Source of the DNA: Planococcus sp. A6
GTDB taxonomy: Bacteria > Bacillota > Bacilli > Bacillales_A > Planococcaceae
Assembly (NCBI RefSeq): GCF_028823615.1
Contig: NZ_JAPEHT010000024.1
Location: forward strand, 1 to 34,212
Reading direction: 5' to 3'
Length of the DNA: 34,212 bases
Shown: positions 1 to 8,737 of the stretch, piece after piece
How the letters are laid out: every line of letters begins with the position of its first letter
Numbering within the stretch: position 1 is the first letter of the stretch
Program-made: the position numbers and the translations under genes
Notes under the pieces: model-generated
What the model was told of the DNA's origin: nothing
The model's input: only the letters and a program-made list of their open reading frames with translations
Databases searched by the model: none

Positions 1-3
1 TTT

Positions 4-1731
4 TTATTTGGCGACCCAATGGCCGGCTGATATTTCTACGAGCTGCGAGTTCAGCAAATTATACGGGTCGTCATCGGTCCGTTCCGCCATTAGGATGCGT
101 TTTTTCTGTGATTCGATTTCGGGGTCTGGGATCGGTATTGCCGACAGCAACGATTTCGTATAGGCATGTTGGGGGTTGGAATAAAGTTCTTCGCTGTCTG
201 CGAGCTCAACGATTTTTCCGCCATACATGACGGCGACGCGGTCGCTGATATGTTTGACCATCGACAAGTCGTGTGCGATGAACAAATAGGTCAAGCCGAA
301 GCGCTGCTGCAGATCTTCCAATAATTCCACGATTTGTGCCTGAATCGACACGTCGAGCGCGGACAGCGGTTCGTCGCAGACGATGAACTTCGGTTTGACA
401 GCGAGAGCGCGGGCGATGCCGATGCGCTGGCGCTGGCCGCCGGAGAATTCGTGCGGGTAGCGGAAGGCATGGGACTTGTCGAGCCCGACCAGTTCGAGCA
501 GTTCCTCGACCCTCGCTTTGCGCGCTGTTTTATTGGGGCTGAGCTTATGGAGATCCAGCGCCTGGCCGATAATATCCAGCACTTTCATCCGCGGATTGAG
601 CGATGAATACGGATCCTGGAAAATCATCTGCATGTGGCGGCGCATCGTTTTCATTTCTTTTTTCGACAAGCGGTTGACCGACATGCCTTCATACAGCACT
701 TGGCCATCCGTCGGTTCGTGAAGGCGCAGTATGGCGCGCCCGGTCGTTGATTTGCCGGAGCCCGACTCGCCGACAAGGCCGAGCGTTTCGCCCGGGCGGA
801 TAAAGAACGAGATGTCATCTACTGCTTTCACCGTGTTGCCTTTGCCCATATCGAAATGCTGCTTTAATGCTTTTACTTCCAGTAAAGGTTCGTTCGGGTT
901 GGCCACTGGCTGCAGCGGCTGCCGTTTCGGTTTTTTCTTTTCATCAAGGTGTGGCAAGGCGTTTAACAATTTTTGTGTATATGGATGTTTCGGGTTTGCG
1001 AAAATTTCTTCCGTCGTGCCCGTTTCGACGATTTCGCCTTGCTTCATGACGGCGACTCGGTCGCACATCCCGGCGACGACGCCGAGATCATGGGTGATGA
1101 GGATGATCGATGTGCCCATACGCTGTTGGATGTCTCTCATCAAGTTTAGAATTTGCGCTTGGATCGTCACGTCGAGCGCTGTCGTCGGTTCATCGGCAAT
1201 AAGCAAAGTCGGCTCGCAGGCAATAGCGATGGCAATCATCACCCGCTGGCGCATGCCGCCTGAAAATTCATGGGGGTATTGATGAAACCGCGTGTTACCG
1301 CCGCGTATGCCCACCAGTTTCAATATCTCCACCGCTTGCTTTTCGGCTTCTGCTGGGGACATGTTTTGATGCTTGATCAAGCTTTCTGCGATCTGCTGAC
1401 CAATTGAAAGGGTTGGGTTCAGCGAAGTCATCGGATCCTGAAAAATCATGCCGATGTCACGGCCGCGCACCGCTTCCATTTCTTTTTCGGTTTTATGGGC
1501 CAAGTTTTCGCCAAGGAAAGTGACGGTGCCTTGTTTGATGTATGCGGGGGGCGAAGGCAATAAACGCATGATCGAGCGGGCGGTGACGCTTTTGCCGCTG
1601 CCGGATTCCCCGACAATGCCGAGTGTCTCGCCTTTTACCAAGTCGAAGCTGATGCCACGGACAGCGTCGACTTCTCGGTCGTTGGTTTGAAAAGCGACAT
1701 GTAAATCGGATACTTCTAAAATCTTTTCCAT
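4..1731 (-). CDS. Two-domain (DppD-DppF fused) peptide/nickel-type ABC importer ATPase
   Basis: A 575-residue protein that should power import through the permeases encoded divergently from 1876. Two complete nucleotide-binding domains are seen. The first has Walker A GESGSGKS near residue 41, signature FSGGMRQRV and Walker [13 protein letters not shown]. The second has Walker [10 protein letters not shown], signature FSGGQRQRI and Walker [13 protein letters not shown]. Fusion of the two ATPases of an Opp/Dpp importer into one chain is known from GsiA-type systems. The Cys-rich C-terminal motif seen in the separate ATPases at 21-23 kb is absent. I chose the ATG at 1731 (MEKILEV) over a GTG three codons upstream because AGGTG lies six bases before it. 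The gene lies alone on the minus strand and ends just inside the window. Family assignment is certain; the substrate is unknown. Confidence 0.93.
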   Translation of the reverse strand: MEKILEVSDLHVAFQTNDREVDAVRGISFDLVKGETLGIVGESGSGKSVTARSIMRLLPSPPAYIKQGTVTFLGENLAHKTEKEMEAVRGRDIGMIFQDPMTSLNPTLSIGQQIAESLIKHQNMSPAEAEKQAVEILKLVGIRGGNTRFHQYPHEFSGGMRQRVMIAIAIACEPTLLIADEPTTALDVTIQAQILNLMRDIQQRMGTSIILITHDLGVVAGMCDRVAVMKQGEIVETGTTEEIFANPKHPYTQKLLNALPHLDEKKKPKRQPLQPVANPNEPLLEVKALKQHFDMGKGNTVKAVDDISFFIRPGETLGLVGESGSGKSTTGRAILRLHEPTDGQVLYEGMSVNRLSKKEMKTMRRHMQMIFQDPYSSLNPRMKVLDIIGQALDLHKLSPNKTARKARVEELLELVGLDKSHAFRYPHEFSGGQRQRIGIARALAVKPKFIVCDEPLSALDVSIQAQIVELLEDLQQRFGLTYLFIAHDLSMVKHISDRVAVMYGGKIVELADSEELYSNPQHAYTKSLLSAIPIPDPEIESQKKRILMAERTDDDPYNLLNSQLVEISAGHWVAK

Positions 1732-1792
1732 TTTCAGCACCTACTATCTATGTATGTGAATGGTTTGAACATTTTTAAGGAAAAATATCCAA

Positions 1793-1847
1793 TTGACTTA
1801 CAATATGTAATATTTTAAAGTATACTATGCCGATAGGATTAATTCAA
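1793..1847. promoter_or_regulatory. Back-to-back promoters of the left ABC importer
   Basis: Minus strand: TTGAAT (1842-1847), a 17-base spacer, then TATACT (read on the complement of 1819-1824), an excellent sigma-A promoter for the ATPase gene. Plus strand: either TTGACT (1793-1798), 17 bases, TAAAGT (1816-1821), or TTACAA (1798-1803), 17 bases, TATACT (1821-1826). The 8-base palindrome AGTATACT (1819-1826) can serve as -10 in both directions. An inverted repeat TTACA-ATA-TGTAA (1798-1810) lies within the plus-strand promoter and could be an operator. Activity is inferred. Confidence 0.6.
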
Positions 1848-1875
1848 TATAGCCGAAAGGAGGGGGTTTGTCGTT

Positions 1876-3321
1876 ATGCAGCAGCAAGCGATCGAGCAGA
1901 GAAATTTCCGTTTCACTGAACGGATTCAGTCTACGTTTATGAAAATGCAGCTTCGGCCTTTATATTACATACTGCTGCTAGTGCTCGGCCTTCCCGTCAC
2001 TGTCGCCGTATTTGTTTTGTATGTAATACGAAAAAAAGATGACCGCTCGAACCGGATCCACAACGATGTCTATACGCAATTGCGCGATTCGGATTACTAC
2101 AGGCAGCTAAGCGAGGAGTTTGCCGAGCAGATTGCGCGGAAAAACCAATTTTTCGGAACACCGGAGCAGGAGGAGTCCGTGCTCAAGCAGTCAGCCACAC
2201 AAGCGGAAGAGGAGCTGCATAAAACAGCTACGACTAGGACAGCTGAAATACTGGAAGCGCAAGGCATCCGCAAAACGACTTTTTCGCAAATGTTTCAAAC
2301 GGTGCTGGGCAACCCGCGGTTCTTGATGGTTTCTTTTGTCCCGGGATTGCTCATGTACGGATTTATTCTGTTGTTCAGCAATTTTTACATAAAATATGTA
2401 CTCGAACGCTTGGTAATGAGTGTCTTTGTCATATTGGGCGTAGTGGTCTTGGTGTTCACCATTCTCTATTTGTCGCCATTCGATCCGGCTGCCAATTTAT
2501 TGGGTGAAGCGGCCACTCAGCAGCAAATTGATGCTTTCAACCGCCTTCACGGGCTTGATCAATCATACATAGCACAATTATGGAGCGCCGTTCAGGGCAT
2601 TGCGACCTTTGATCTCGGCATGTCTTATGAAGGCAATGAAAACGTCGCGGCGACCATCGCCAACAAGTTTCCTGTTACGTTTTTGTTGACGGTGTTCGCG
2701 CTCGTCATGGCACTCGTCGTTGCGATTCCGGTCGGCATCATTTCGGCGACGCGCCCGAATTCGTTTCTCGACTATTCGCTCATGTTCATAGCATTGATCG
2801 GCTTGTCGATTCCGAACTTCTGGCAAGGCTTGATTTTCATTTTAGGGTTTTCCATCAATTTGGAATTATTGCCGGCTACCTACAGTCCGTCCAATTGGTT
2901 GTCGATGATCATGCCAGTCGTCGTGCTCGGCACCGCGCTTACGGCGTCGGTGGCCAGAATGACGCGTTCTTCGATGCTCGAAGTCATCAACGAAGATTAC
3001 ATCATTACCGCTAAGGCTAAAGGGTTGAGCCGGCGTTATGTGCTGTGGAAGCATGCGTTCACTAATGCCTTAATCCCCATACTTACTGTGATTGGCTTGC
3101 TGTTTGGCGGCATGCTCGGCGGTGCGGCGGTTACGGAAAAAGTATTCAATATTAGCGGAATCGGTTCGTATATTGTGGACAAACAATTCGTGCCGGACAT
3201 TCCGAGCATTTTGGGCGGTGTCGTCTATATCGCCATCACCATCTCTATCGTCAATGTCATCATTGATCTGTTGTATGCGTTTGTCGATCCGCGCATCCGA
3301 TCGAAGATGAAACAATATTAA
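1876..3321 (+). CDS. DppB-type ABC importer permease with N-terminal extension
   Basis: A 481-residue membrane protein. From about residue 172 on it is a standard DppB/OppB permease, opening with YVLERLVMSVFVILGVVVLV and containing the LSPFDPA loop and the cytoplasmic coupling segment around EVINEDYIITAKAKGLSRRY that docks on the ATPase. Usual family length is about 300-340 residues. Here about 170 extra residues precede the core: one transmembrane segment near residues 26-50, a hydrophilic Glu/Gln-rich stretch of about 90 residues, and a second hydrophobic segment near 147-165. The start is supported by AAAGGAGG upstream. It is followed after 13 bases by the partner permease and then by the binding protein, so the three form an operon. 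The role of the extension is unknown. Confidence 0.92.
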   Translation: MQQQAIEQRNFRFTERIQSTFMKMQLRPLYYILLLVLGLPVTVAVFVLYVIRKKDDRSNRIHNDVYTQLRDSDYYRQLSEEFAEQIARKNQFFGTPEQEESVLKQSATQAEEELHKTATTRTAEILEAQGIRKTTFSQMFQTVLGNPRFLMVSFVPGLLMYGFILLFSNFYIKYVLERLVMSVFVILGVVVLVFTILYLSPFDPAANLLGEAATQQQIDAFNRLHGLDQSYIAQLWSAVQGIATFDLGMSYEGNENVAATIANKFPVTFLLTVFALVMALVVAIPVGIISATRPNSFLDYSLMFIALIGLSIPNFWQGLIFILGFSINLELLPATYSPSNWLSMIMPVVVLGTALTASVARMTRSSMLEVINEDYIITAKAKGLSRRYVLWKHAFTNALIPILTVIGLLFGGMLGGAAVTEKVFNISGIGSYIVDKQFVPDIPSILGGVVYIAITISIVNVIIDLLYAFVDPRIRSKMKQY

Positions 3322-3334
3322 AGCAGGTGTTCCG

Positions 3335-4846
3335 ATGACTTTGAATAAGGAAATGAACAAAACAACCAATAATCGATTGCTGAAAATGTCCTCTGAATAC
3401 AAACAAGCGAGTTTCACTACCATTATTTCCTTCTTATTGACTCTTGTGTTGGCGCTCAATAGTTTCGGTTTCGGTACACAAGCGGCCAAGCCCGCGGTAC
3501 TAGCTGTGACGATCGCCTATGCGGCATTCACTGTGCTGCAGTTGTGGATCACACGACGCATCAGGCACGACGTCTTGACGGCGGACACGCTGCAGAAATC
3601 GACGCGCCGCTTTGGCTGGGTATTGTTGTTGAGCGGATTGACCGCCAATTTCTTCATGGTCAGCTTTGCCTTCAATTTGATCAAAACGAAAAAGACGCCT
3701 GAATACGTCTTTGCTGTGTATATGGTCATGGTTCAATTGTTCATCGTCGCCGTGTCTGCGTTGAACTTGTTCAAGCCGTATGTGGCGGATTTGTTTCCGC
3801 TCGGCATGCTCGTGCTGCTTTCGGTGGCATTCTTTTACCTCATCGTACTCGTGTTGATGGCGCGGTTTGTAGATGAGCATGCTGCGGACAAACGGCTGAT
3901 ATGGATTGCTATTCCGTTGATTTTGACGGCAGCGACGGGGAACTTATTTGCGCTGCTGCTCAGTGTCAGCTTGCTGCTGAAAATCCGCAGACAAAAGCAG
4001 CCCGGCATCAGCCAATGGAATCTCATCTGGACCAAAATCACCCGCAATACAACCGCCATGCTCGGCATGTTTTTCATCGTTTTTGTATTCGCCATTTCGG
4101 TCAGCAGTTATTTGACCTTCGATTACGATTTGGCTATTGCCAATAATTTTGCGGTGCTGCTGCAGCCCCCGAGCTTGGCGTATCCACTCGGAACCGATGA
4201 TTTCGGGCGGGATATGTTTTCACGGATTGTCTTTGGTGCCCGCATTTCCTTGATTGTCGGTGTGCTGTCGACAGCCATTCCGTTCATTGTTGGCGGGATG
4301 CTCGGTGCGCTGTCCGGGTATTACGGCAGAAGAACCGACAACGTCATCATGCGTTTGCTCGATATTCTTTACGCCGTGCCGGGGATCTTGTTGGCGATTG
4401 CCATCATTGCAGCGTTTGGCGCCAATACGGTGAACTTAATCATCGCATTGAGTGTCGGAGCGATTCCGACCTATGCCCGGACGATGCGCGCCAATGTTTT
4501 GATGGTGTCGAATTTGGAATACGTCGATTCGGCACGCGCACTCGGTTCTGGGGACATGGAGATTCTGTTCAAGCACATTGTGCCGAATTCATTGGCCCCG
4601 ATGATCGTGAAAGCGACATTGACCATCGGCGGTGCTGTCATTGCGACCAGCAGCTTGAGTTATTTGGGGCTGGGCGTCGAACCACATATTCCGGAATGGG
4701 GAAATATCTTGAAAATCGGCAGTACCTATCTTGAGTCTCACTCGTATTTAGCGATTTTCCCGGGGCTCGCCATTATCGCGCTAGTGTTATCGTTTAATTT
4801 CTTGGGAGATGGCTTGCGGGATGCGCTCGATCCGAAAATGGATTGA
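3335..4846 (+). CDS. DppC-type ABC importer permease with multi-spanning N-terminal extension
   Basis: A 503-residue membrane protein whose C-terminal 285 residues are a DppC/OppC permease. Visible landmarks are PLGTDDFGRDMFSRIVFGAR, the coupling loop around LEYVDSARALGSGDMEILFKH, and the C-terminal GDGLRDALDPKMD that closes most DppC proteins. The first 215 or so residues are additional and hold about six hydrophobic segments (near 26-45, 52-72, 93-113, 122-143, 150-173 and 186-210), so the protein probably has about twelve spans instead of six. DppC proteins are normally about 300 residues. The start has a moderate ribosome binding site (GCAGGTG, seven bases away). It is the second gene of the operon and pairs with the DppB-type permease to form the channel. 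Confidence 0.91.
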   Translation: MTLNKEMNKTTNNRLLKMSSEYKQASFTTIISFLLTLVLALNSFGFGTQAAKPAVLAVTIAYAAFTVLQLWITRRIRHDVLTADTLQKSTRRFGWVLLLSGLTANFFMVSFAFNLIKTKKTPEYVFAVYMVMVQLFIVAVSALNLFKPYVADLFPLGMLVLLSVAFFYLIVLVLMARFVDEHAADKRLIWIAIPLILTAATGNLFALLLSVSLLLKIRRQKQPGISQWNLIWTKITRNTTAMLGMFFIVFVFAISVSSYLTFDYDLAIANNFAVLLQPPSLAYPLGTDDFGRDMFSRIVFGARISLIVGVLSTAIPFIVGGMLGALSGYYGRRTDNVIMRLLDILYAVPGILLAIAIIAAFGANTVNLIIALSVGAIPTYARTMRANVLMVSNLEYVDSARALGSGDMEILFKHIVPNSLAPMIVKATLTIGGAVIATSSLSYLGLGVEPHIPEWGNILKIGSTYLESHSYLAIFPGLAIIALVLSFNFLGDGLRDALDPKMD

Positions 4847-4878
4847 CTACATATAAAACAACATTAGGAGGAATTGGA

Positions 4879-6690
4879 ATGAAAAAAACTATCGTGCCCG
4901 CATTGCTGGCTTTGGCATTGGTGCTGTCTGGTTGCATCAACACAAAATCGGACGTCTCAGAAGACACCGCAACTGATGGCGTATCAAATGGCGACAAGCC
5001 AGTCATCGAAATTCTCAGCATGAGCTCGAATGAAACGGACGTCAACATCGTGCGCGACCAGCTGACTAGAAACGGCTTTGACGTGGAGTTGAACCTCCAA
5101 CCAGACTACGGTAGTTTTACGGCACAAAAAGATGCCGGCAATTTTGACGTAGCGGTGTCGAGCTGGACGACGGTCACTGGTAATCCGGACTATGCGGTGC
5201 GCGCGCTCTTTAAATCGGACGGCGCCAACAGCATTATGGCCGATGAGGAAATCGACGAATTGATTGACCTGGCCAGCACGCAAGCACCAGAAGAGCATGC
5301 GGCTACTTATCAAGAATTGGAGCAATTGCTCGTGCTTGACCGCGCTTATATTGCCCCGCTTTATATTTCGTATAAAACTCAAGGCTTCAACAAAGACGTC
5401 TTGAAAGAAGACTCGGTCCGTCTGTCCAAATCCCGTGCACTTGCTTGGGAGCCGATTGATTTTGTCGATGAATCCAAACGCGAAAGTGATCCGTTTATCG
5501 TGTCGCAAGCGATCTCCTCGCTGACTTCACTGGATCCAATCAAAGGCAATGACGGATCGATCAATCAATTGAATACGAACATGTACGTGCGTTTGGTCAA
5601 CTTGACGGATGACGACGAACTGACGGCTGAAGCTTCGCTGTCCCATGCTTTCGCCATCGCGGAAGGCAACTCGGACTATTACTTCGTGCTGCGCGATGAC
5701 ATCAATTTTGCGGCAATCGAAGAAGATCAGGCGATTGATACTGGTGAACGTGTCGGAGCGGACGATGTAGTCTTCTCGCTAGACCGCGCTTCCAACCCGG
5801 ATTCTGTGCCGGATCACCGCACATACAGCTTGCATGAGCATATCGATTCGACAGAAGTGGTGACTGATATAGCGACACTGGAGTCGGCAGTCACAGCAGC
5901 GGACGACACAACTGTACTGGAGGCATTGGAAGCGGAGTTGGATACAGATATTGCAGAGCTTGTGGAAGAGAAAATGGACGCTGATAACGCGGCAGGCAAA
6001 TACCAGGTCGTGAAAATGACTACAACCGAACCGTTCCCGCAAGTATTGAATTATTTGGCGCACCAATCAGCTGGGATTGTGTCGAAGAAACAAGTGGAAA
6101 GAATCAACACGTATGATGTAGAGTCATATGATGTGAATACCGACGTTGCTTACGGCGACCAAAATACCGTAACTGAAGGGTCTAGCTATGATAACCACCT
6201 GTACGCAAGCGGACCGTATATTTTGTCGAAGAAAAACGACTACGAGGCGACGTTCCTGAAAAACCCGGCCTATATGGCGGATACGGAAAATGCTGCGAAA
6301 ATCTCAAATGTGACGGTACGTTTTATCGCTGATCCCGACAGCACTTTGTCGGCCTTGCGAAACGGTGAAATCCATTTGTATTACGGCATTCCGGAAACAA
6401 AATACGACGTTGTGGAAGAAGATTCGAAATTGGCTTTGCAGTCGATGGAAAGCAACGGCGTCAGCTATATGCTGTTTAACACAGAAGGGCGAGAAGTGGC
6501 GGAAAGTGAAGAATTGCGCAAAGCTGTGCTGTACTCGATCGATCAAGAAGAATTCATCAATTATTACCAAGGCAATAAAATCAAAGCTGTCTCGACAGTC
6601 AGCCCGTTGGTAGACACGGGGAATGAACTCGTTGCCGATCCGGCAAAAGTCGAAGAGTTTTTGGCTAATTACCAAAATAGCAAAGAATAG
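4879..6690 (+). CDS. Lipoprotein, family 5 substrate-binding protein in apparent circularly permuted order
   Basis: A 603-residue lipoprotein with signal peptide and lipobox LSGC (Cys at 19), the solute receptor of the adjacent importer. The start at 4879 follows a perfect AGGAGG; a longer reading from 4843 would overlap the permease stop and lacks such a site. The order of parts is unusual. Residues of about 40-190 resemble the C-terminal part of a family 5 binding protein: IVRDQLTRNGFDVELNL, FDVAVSSWTTVTGNPDYA, then the ELIDLA...YQELEQLL...YIAPLYISY series. Residues from about 205 on resemble the normal N-terminal part (SLTSLDPIKGNDGSINQLN, GADDVVFSLDRASNP) and middle (YASGPYILSKKNDYEATFLKNP), and the chain stops at DPAKVEEFLANY, just where the missing C-terminal part would begin. 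A terminator follows. The ligand is unknown. Confidence 0.9.
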   Translation: MKKTIVPALLALALVLSGCINTKSDVSEDTATDGVSNGDKPVIEILSMSSNETDVNIVRDQLTRNGFDVELNLQPDYGSFTAQKDAGNFDVAVSSWTTVTGNPDYAVRALFKSDGANSIMADEEIDELIDLASTQAPEEHAATYQELEQLLVLDRAYIAPLYISYKTQGFNKDVLKEDSVRLSKSRALAWEPIDFVDESKRESDPFIVSQAISSLTSLDPIKGNDGSINQLNTNMYVRLVNLTDDDELTAEASLSHAFAIAEGNSDYYFVLRDDINFAAIEEDQAIDTGERVGADDVVFSLDRASNPDSVPDHRTYSLHEHIDSTEVVTDIATLESAVTAADDTTVLEALEAELDTDIAELVEEKMDADNAAGKYQVVKMTTTEPFPQVLNYLAHQSAGIVSKKQVERINTYDVESYDVNTDVAYGDQNTVTEGSSYDNHLYASGPYILSKKNDYEATFLKNPAYMADTENAAKISNVTVRFIADPDSTLSALRNGEIHLYYGIPETKYDVVEEDSKLALQSMESNGVSYMLFNTEGREVAESEELRKAVLYSIDQEEFINYYQGNKIKAVSTVSPLVDTGNELVADPAKVEEFLANYQNSKE

Positions 6691-6696
6691 TATAAA

Positions 6697-6736
6697 GCAA
6701 AAAGGCAGCCCCTGTGCATAGGGGCTGCCTTTTTGC
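6697..6736. terminator. Bidirectional intrinsic terminator
   Basis: A perfect 16-base stem (GCAAAAAGGCAGCCCC at 6697-6712, complement at 6721-6736) with an 8-base loop. The A and T tracts at the two sides make it usable from both directions. It lies between the convergent binding-protein and ABC-2 permease genes. Confidence 0.93.
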
Positions 6737-6768
6737 TGTTCAACAGATTATGTTGATATGTCGATTCG

Positions 6769-7797
6769 TTACAGCTTGCGGAATTTCTTCAAGGCTTGTG
6801 TATTGATGACGTACAGCACGAGCGCGTAAATCGTGAGCCCGGCGAGATAGCCCCAGATGTCCGAGAACCCGTCGCCGTAGACCATGATGCCTTTGATGGC
6901 AGCTGCTCCGTAATAGATCGGCATGATATACGACAAATTGCCGAGGTGATACGGAATCAAATCCAGTGGGATAAGCCCCGAGAAGAACACTTGCGGAATG
7001 ATGGTGAACGGGATCAGTTGGACGACTTGCAGTTCAGAGCCCGCAAAAATGGAAATGGTGGCGCCGAATGACACGGCGGTGACGGCGAGCAGCACCATCG
7101 TCAGCAGCACCCAGCCGATATTCCCTTCATTGCTCAGCTGCAAAACGAATATCGCGTACAGCACGATAATGATCGCTTGGATGACGGCAAAGACACTATA
7201 GCCGAGTGTGTAGCCGGCAATGACTTCGCCGCGCCGGATCGGCGTCATCATCAGGCGTTCGAGCGTGCCGCGGCTGCGTTCCCTTACGAGTGCCATCGCG
7301 GAAATGATGAACACGAAAAAGAACGAGAACAAGGCGAGAAAGACGTAGCCGAGCGAATCGAATAAAGTCTGGTCCTGGGTGCCGTAAACATAGCTGACTT
7401 CCGCTTCGGCGGACGGGTTGATGGCCGCCATCGCTTCTTGGATTTCGCTTATCGCCGTGGCGCCTTTTGTCGACGGCTCATAAAGCGTGATGTCCATGGC
7501 GGAATTTTCCGGGAAGCGCAGAACCGCGTCGACTCCTTCGTGTTGCTGCAAATAATCGAGTGCTTGATCGGCTTCGTCGGCGGTGATGTCGACCAGCTCG
7601 AGTTCCTGCTGTTCCAGTGCATCGATGACGGGAGCGGGAACAGCGACCGGGTCGATAGCGACCGTTGCGACGTAATCCGAATCGCCGAGCAGGAAATAGA
7701 CCAAGGTCAAGATCAATAGCGGAGCGACGAGGATGAGCATGACGCTGCGCTTGTCGTTGATGGTCTGGCGGATGACGCGTTTCGCTAATTGGATCAT
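6769..7797 (-). CDS. ABC-2 type exporter permease
   Basis: A 342-residue membrane protein of the ABC-2 permease family. It has one N-terminal transmembrane helix (residues about 18-37, VMLILVAPLLILTLVYFLLG), an extracytoplasmic domain of about 120 residues, then five to six helices in the C-terminal half. The segment RERSRGTLERLMMTPIRRGEVIAGY is the typical ABC-2 cytoplasmic motif between the second and third helices, and GLIPLDLIPYHLGNLSYIMPIYY is the conserved late loop. The start ATG overlaps the stop of the ATPase gene by four bases (ATGA), so the two are translationally coupled and form one exporter. Related systems export drugs, lipids or peptides; no substrate can be read from the sequence. 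The neighbouring TetR-type gene is the likely regulator. Confidence 0.92.
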   Translation of the reverse strand: MIQLAKRVIRQTINDKRSVMLILVAPLLILTLVYFLLGDSDYVATVAIDPVAVPAPVIDALEQQELELVDITADEADQALDYLQQHEGVDAVLRFPENSAMDITLYEPSTKGATAISEIQEAMAAINPSAEAEVSYVYGTQDQTLFDSLGYVFLALFSFFFVFIISAMALVRERSRGTLERLMMTPIRRGEVIAGYTLGYSVFAVIQAIIIVLYAIFVLQLSNEGNIGWVLLTMVLLAVTAVSFGATISIFAGSELQVVQLIPFTIIPQVFFSGLIPLDLIPYHLGNLSYIMPIYYGAAAIKGIMVYGDGFSDIWGYLAGLTIYALVLYVINTQALKKFRKL

Positions 7798-8516
7798 GAG
7801 CGCGCCTCGCTTTCTGAAGCGGCAAAGAACAAGTCTTCGATGCGGCCGCTTGCGGTTTTGTCGAGCAATCGATCGACCGTGTCGTATTCAATGAGCCGGC
7901 CGTTATACAATAGCGCCCCTTTATCGCATTCGACCACTTCGTCCATGACATGCGTCGAGACGATGATTGTCGTTCCTTGTGCTTTGAGCGCTTGGAACTG
8001 CGCCCAGATCTTACGGCGCAGGACCGGATCGATGCCGGCGGTCGGTTCGTCGAGAAACAGGATATCCGGCTCGTGCAAAATCGCGATGGCGAGCGACAGC
8101 CGCTTTTTCATGCCGCCGGAAAAATCTTTCACCAGTTTGCGTTTGTGATCGGTCAGTTCGACCATATCAAGCACTTCGGCGATGCGCGCCTCACGTGTGC
8201 GTTTTGGGAGGTGGTATAATCCGCCGAAAAACGCCAGGTTGCCCTGTGCGGACAAATCTTCATACAAGGCGTCGTTTTGCGGCATGAAGCCGAGCCGTTT
8301 GAGAATCGCCATATTCGGCATTTCGGTGTCACCGAATTGGATCGTGCCGCTGTCTGCCGGCAATGCGCCGATCATCAAGCGGATCAAGGTCGTCTTGCCG
8401 GAACCGGACGGGCCGAGCAGGCAGCAGATTTCCCCCGCTGCCACGGTGAAGCTCACATCTTTGATAACGGCCGTATCCCCAAAACGTTTGTTGACGCGCG
8501 AAAGCTGGATGTCCAT
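7794..8516 (-). CDS. ABC exporter ATPase, partner of the ABC-2 permease
   Basis: A 240-residue single-domain ATPase. Walker A GPSGSGKTT lies near residues 35-43, the signature FSGGMKKRLSLA near 138, Walker B ILFLDEPTAGIDP near 157 and the switch histidine in VSTHVMDE near 193. The GGMKKR signature and TAGIDP D-loop are typical of exporters of the CcmA/DrrA type. The start is preceded by GGAGGAGG. It is the first gene of a two-gene operon with the downstream permease. The promoter about 110 bases upstream and the divergent TetR-type gene suggest repressor control. Confidence 0.94.
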   Translation of the reverse strand: MDIQLSRVNKRFGDTAVIKDVSFTVAAGEICCLLGPSGSGKTTLIRLMIGALPADSGTIQFGDTEMPNMAILKRLGFMPQNDALYEDLSAQGNLAFFGGLYHLPKRTREARIAEVLDMVELTDHKRKLVKDFSGGMKKRLSLAIAILHEPDILFLDEPTAGIDPVLRRKIWAQFQALKAQGTTIIVSTHVMDEVVECDKGALLYNGRLIEYDTVDRLLDKTASGRIEDLFFAASESEARS

Positions 8517-8608
8517 AGGGTTTCCTCCTCCGTTTGCTGGAGCCGTATGATTTCTTCCATCAAAATGAGCTGTTCTTGCTGTCTATTTGCGGCTAAGATA
8601 ATAAACAA

Positions 8609-8698
8609 ACTGTCGTTTTAGTTCTTAGCTTTAGTATAGTTTCTTGGCAATAAGGGGGCAATCATCAAAAACAGGCAATGTGTTGCCTAAACGACAGT
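8609..8698. promoter_or_regulatory. Candidate operator region of the TetR-type regulator
   Basis: Two inverted-repeat arrangements lie in the divergent gap. The first is a compact palindrome AGGCAA-TGTG-TTGCCT at 8673-8688, just upstream of the exporter -35 box. The second is a split pair, ACTGTCGTTT (8609-8618) and its exact complement AAACGACAGT (8689-8698), which bracket the exporter promoter. TetR-family dimers bind palindromes of this size beside their own gene, so these are reasonable operator candidates. Binding is inferred. Confidence 0.45.
8633..8661 (-). promoter_or_regulatory. Promoter of the ABC exporter operon
   Basis: On the minus strand TTGCCC (complement of 8656-8661), a 17-base spacer and TATACT (complement of 8633-8638). 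Transcription would begin near 8626, leaving a leader of about 110 bases before the ATPase start. Confidence 0.55.
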
Positions 8699-8737
8699 AC
8701 GGGGAGAAGTGTCGGGTAAAAATGGGGAGGAATGAAA

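Noticed and set aside
2160-2250. Possible separate regulatory gene in the N-terminal extension of the DppB-type permease
   Set aside because: The frame is continuous with the permease, with no internal ribosome binding site or stop; it is an extension rather than a second gene.
4843-4878. Longer start for the binding protein, overlapping the permease stop
   Set aside because: The ATG at 4879 has a perfect AGGAGG and begins a classic lipoprotein signal peptide; the extra twelve residues would spoil it.
7478-7951. Arg-rich 157-residue minus-strand ORF
   Set aside because: It is a shifted frame of the ABC-2 permease and ATPase genes and would cross their coupled junction.
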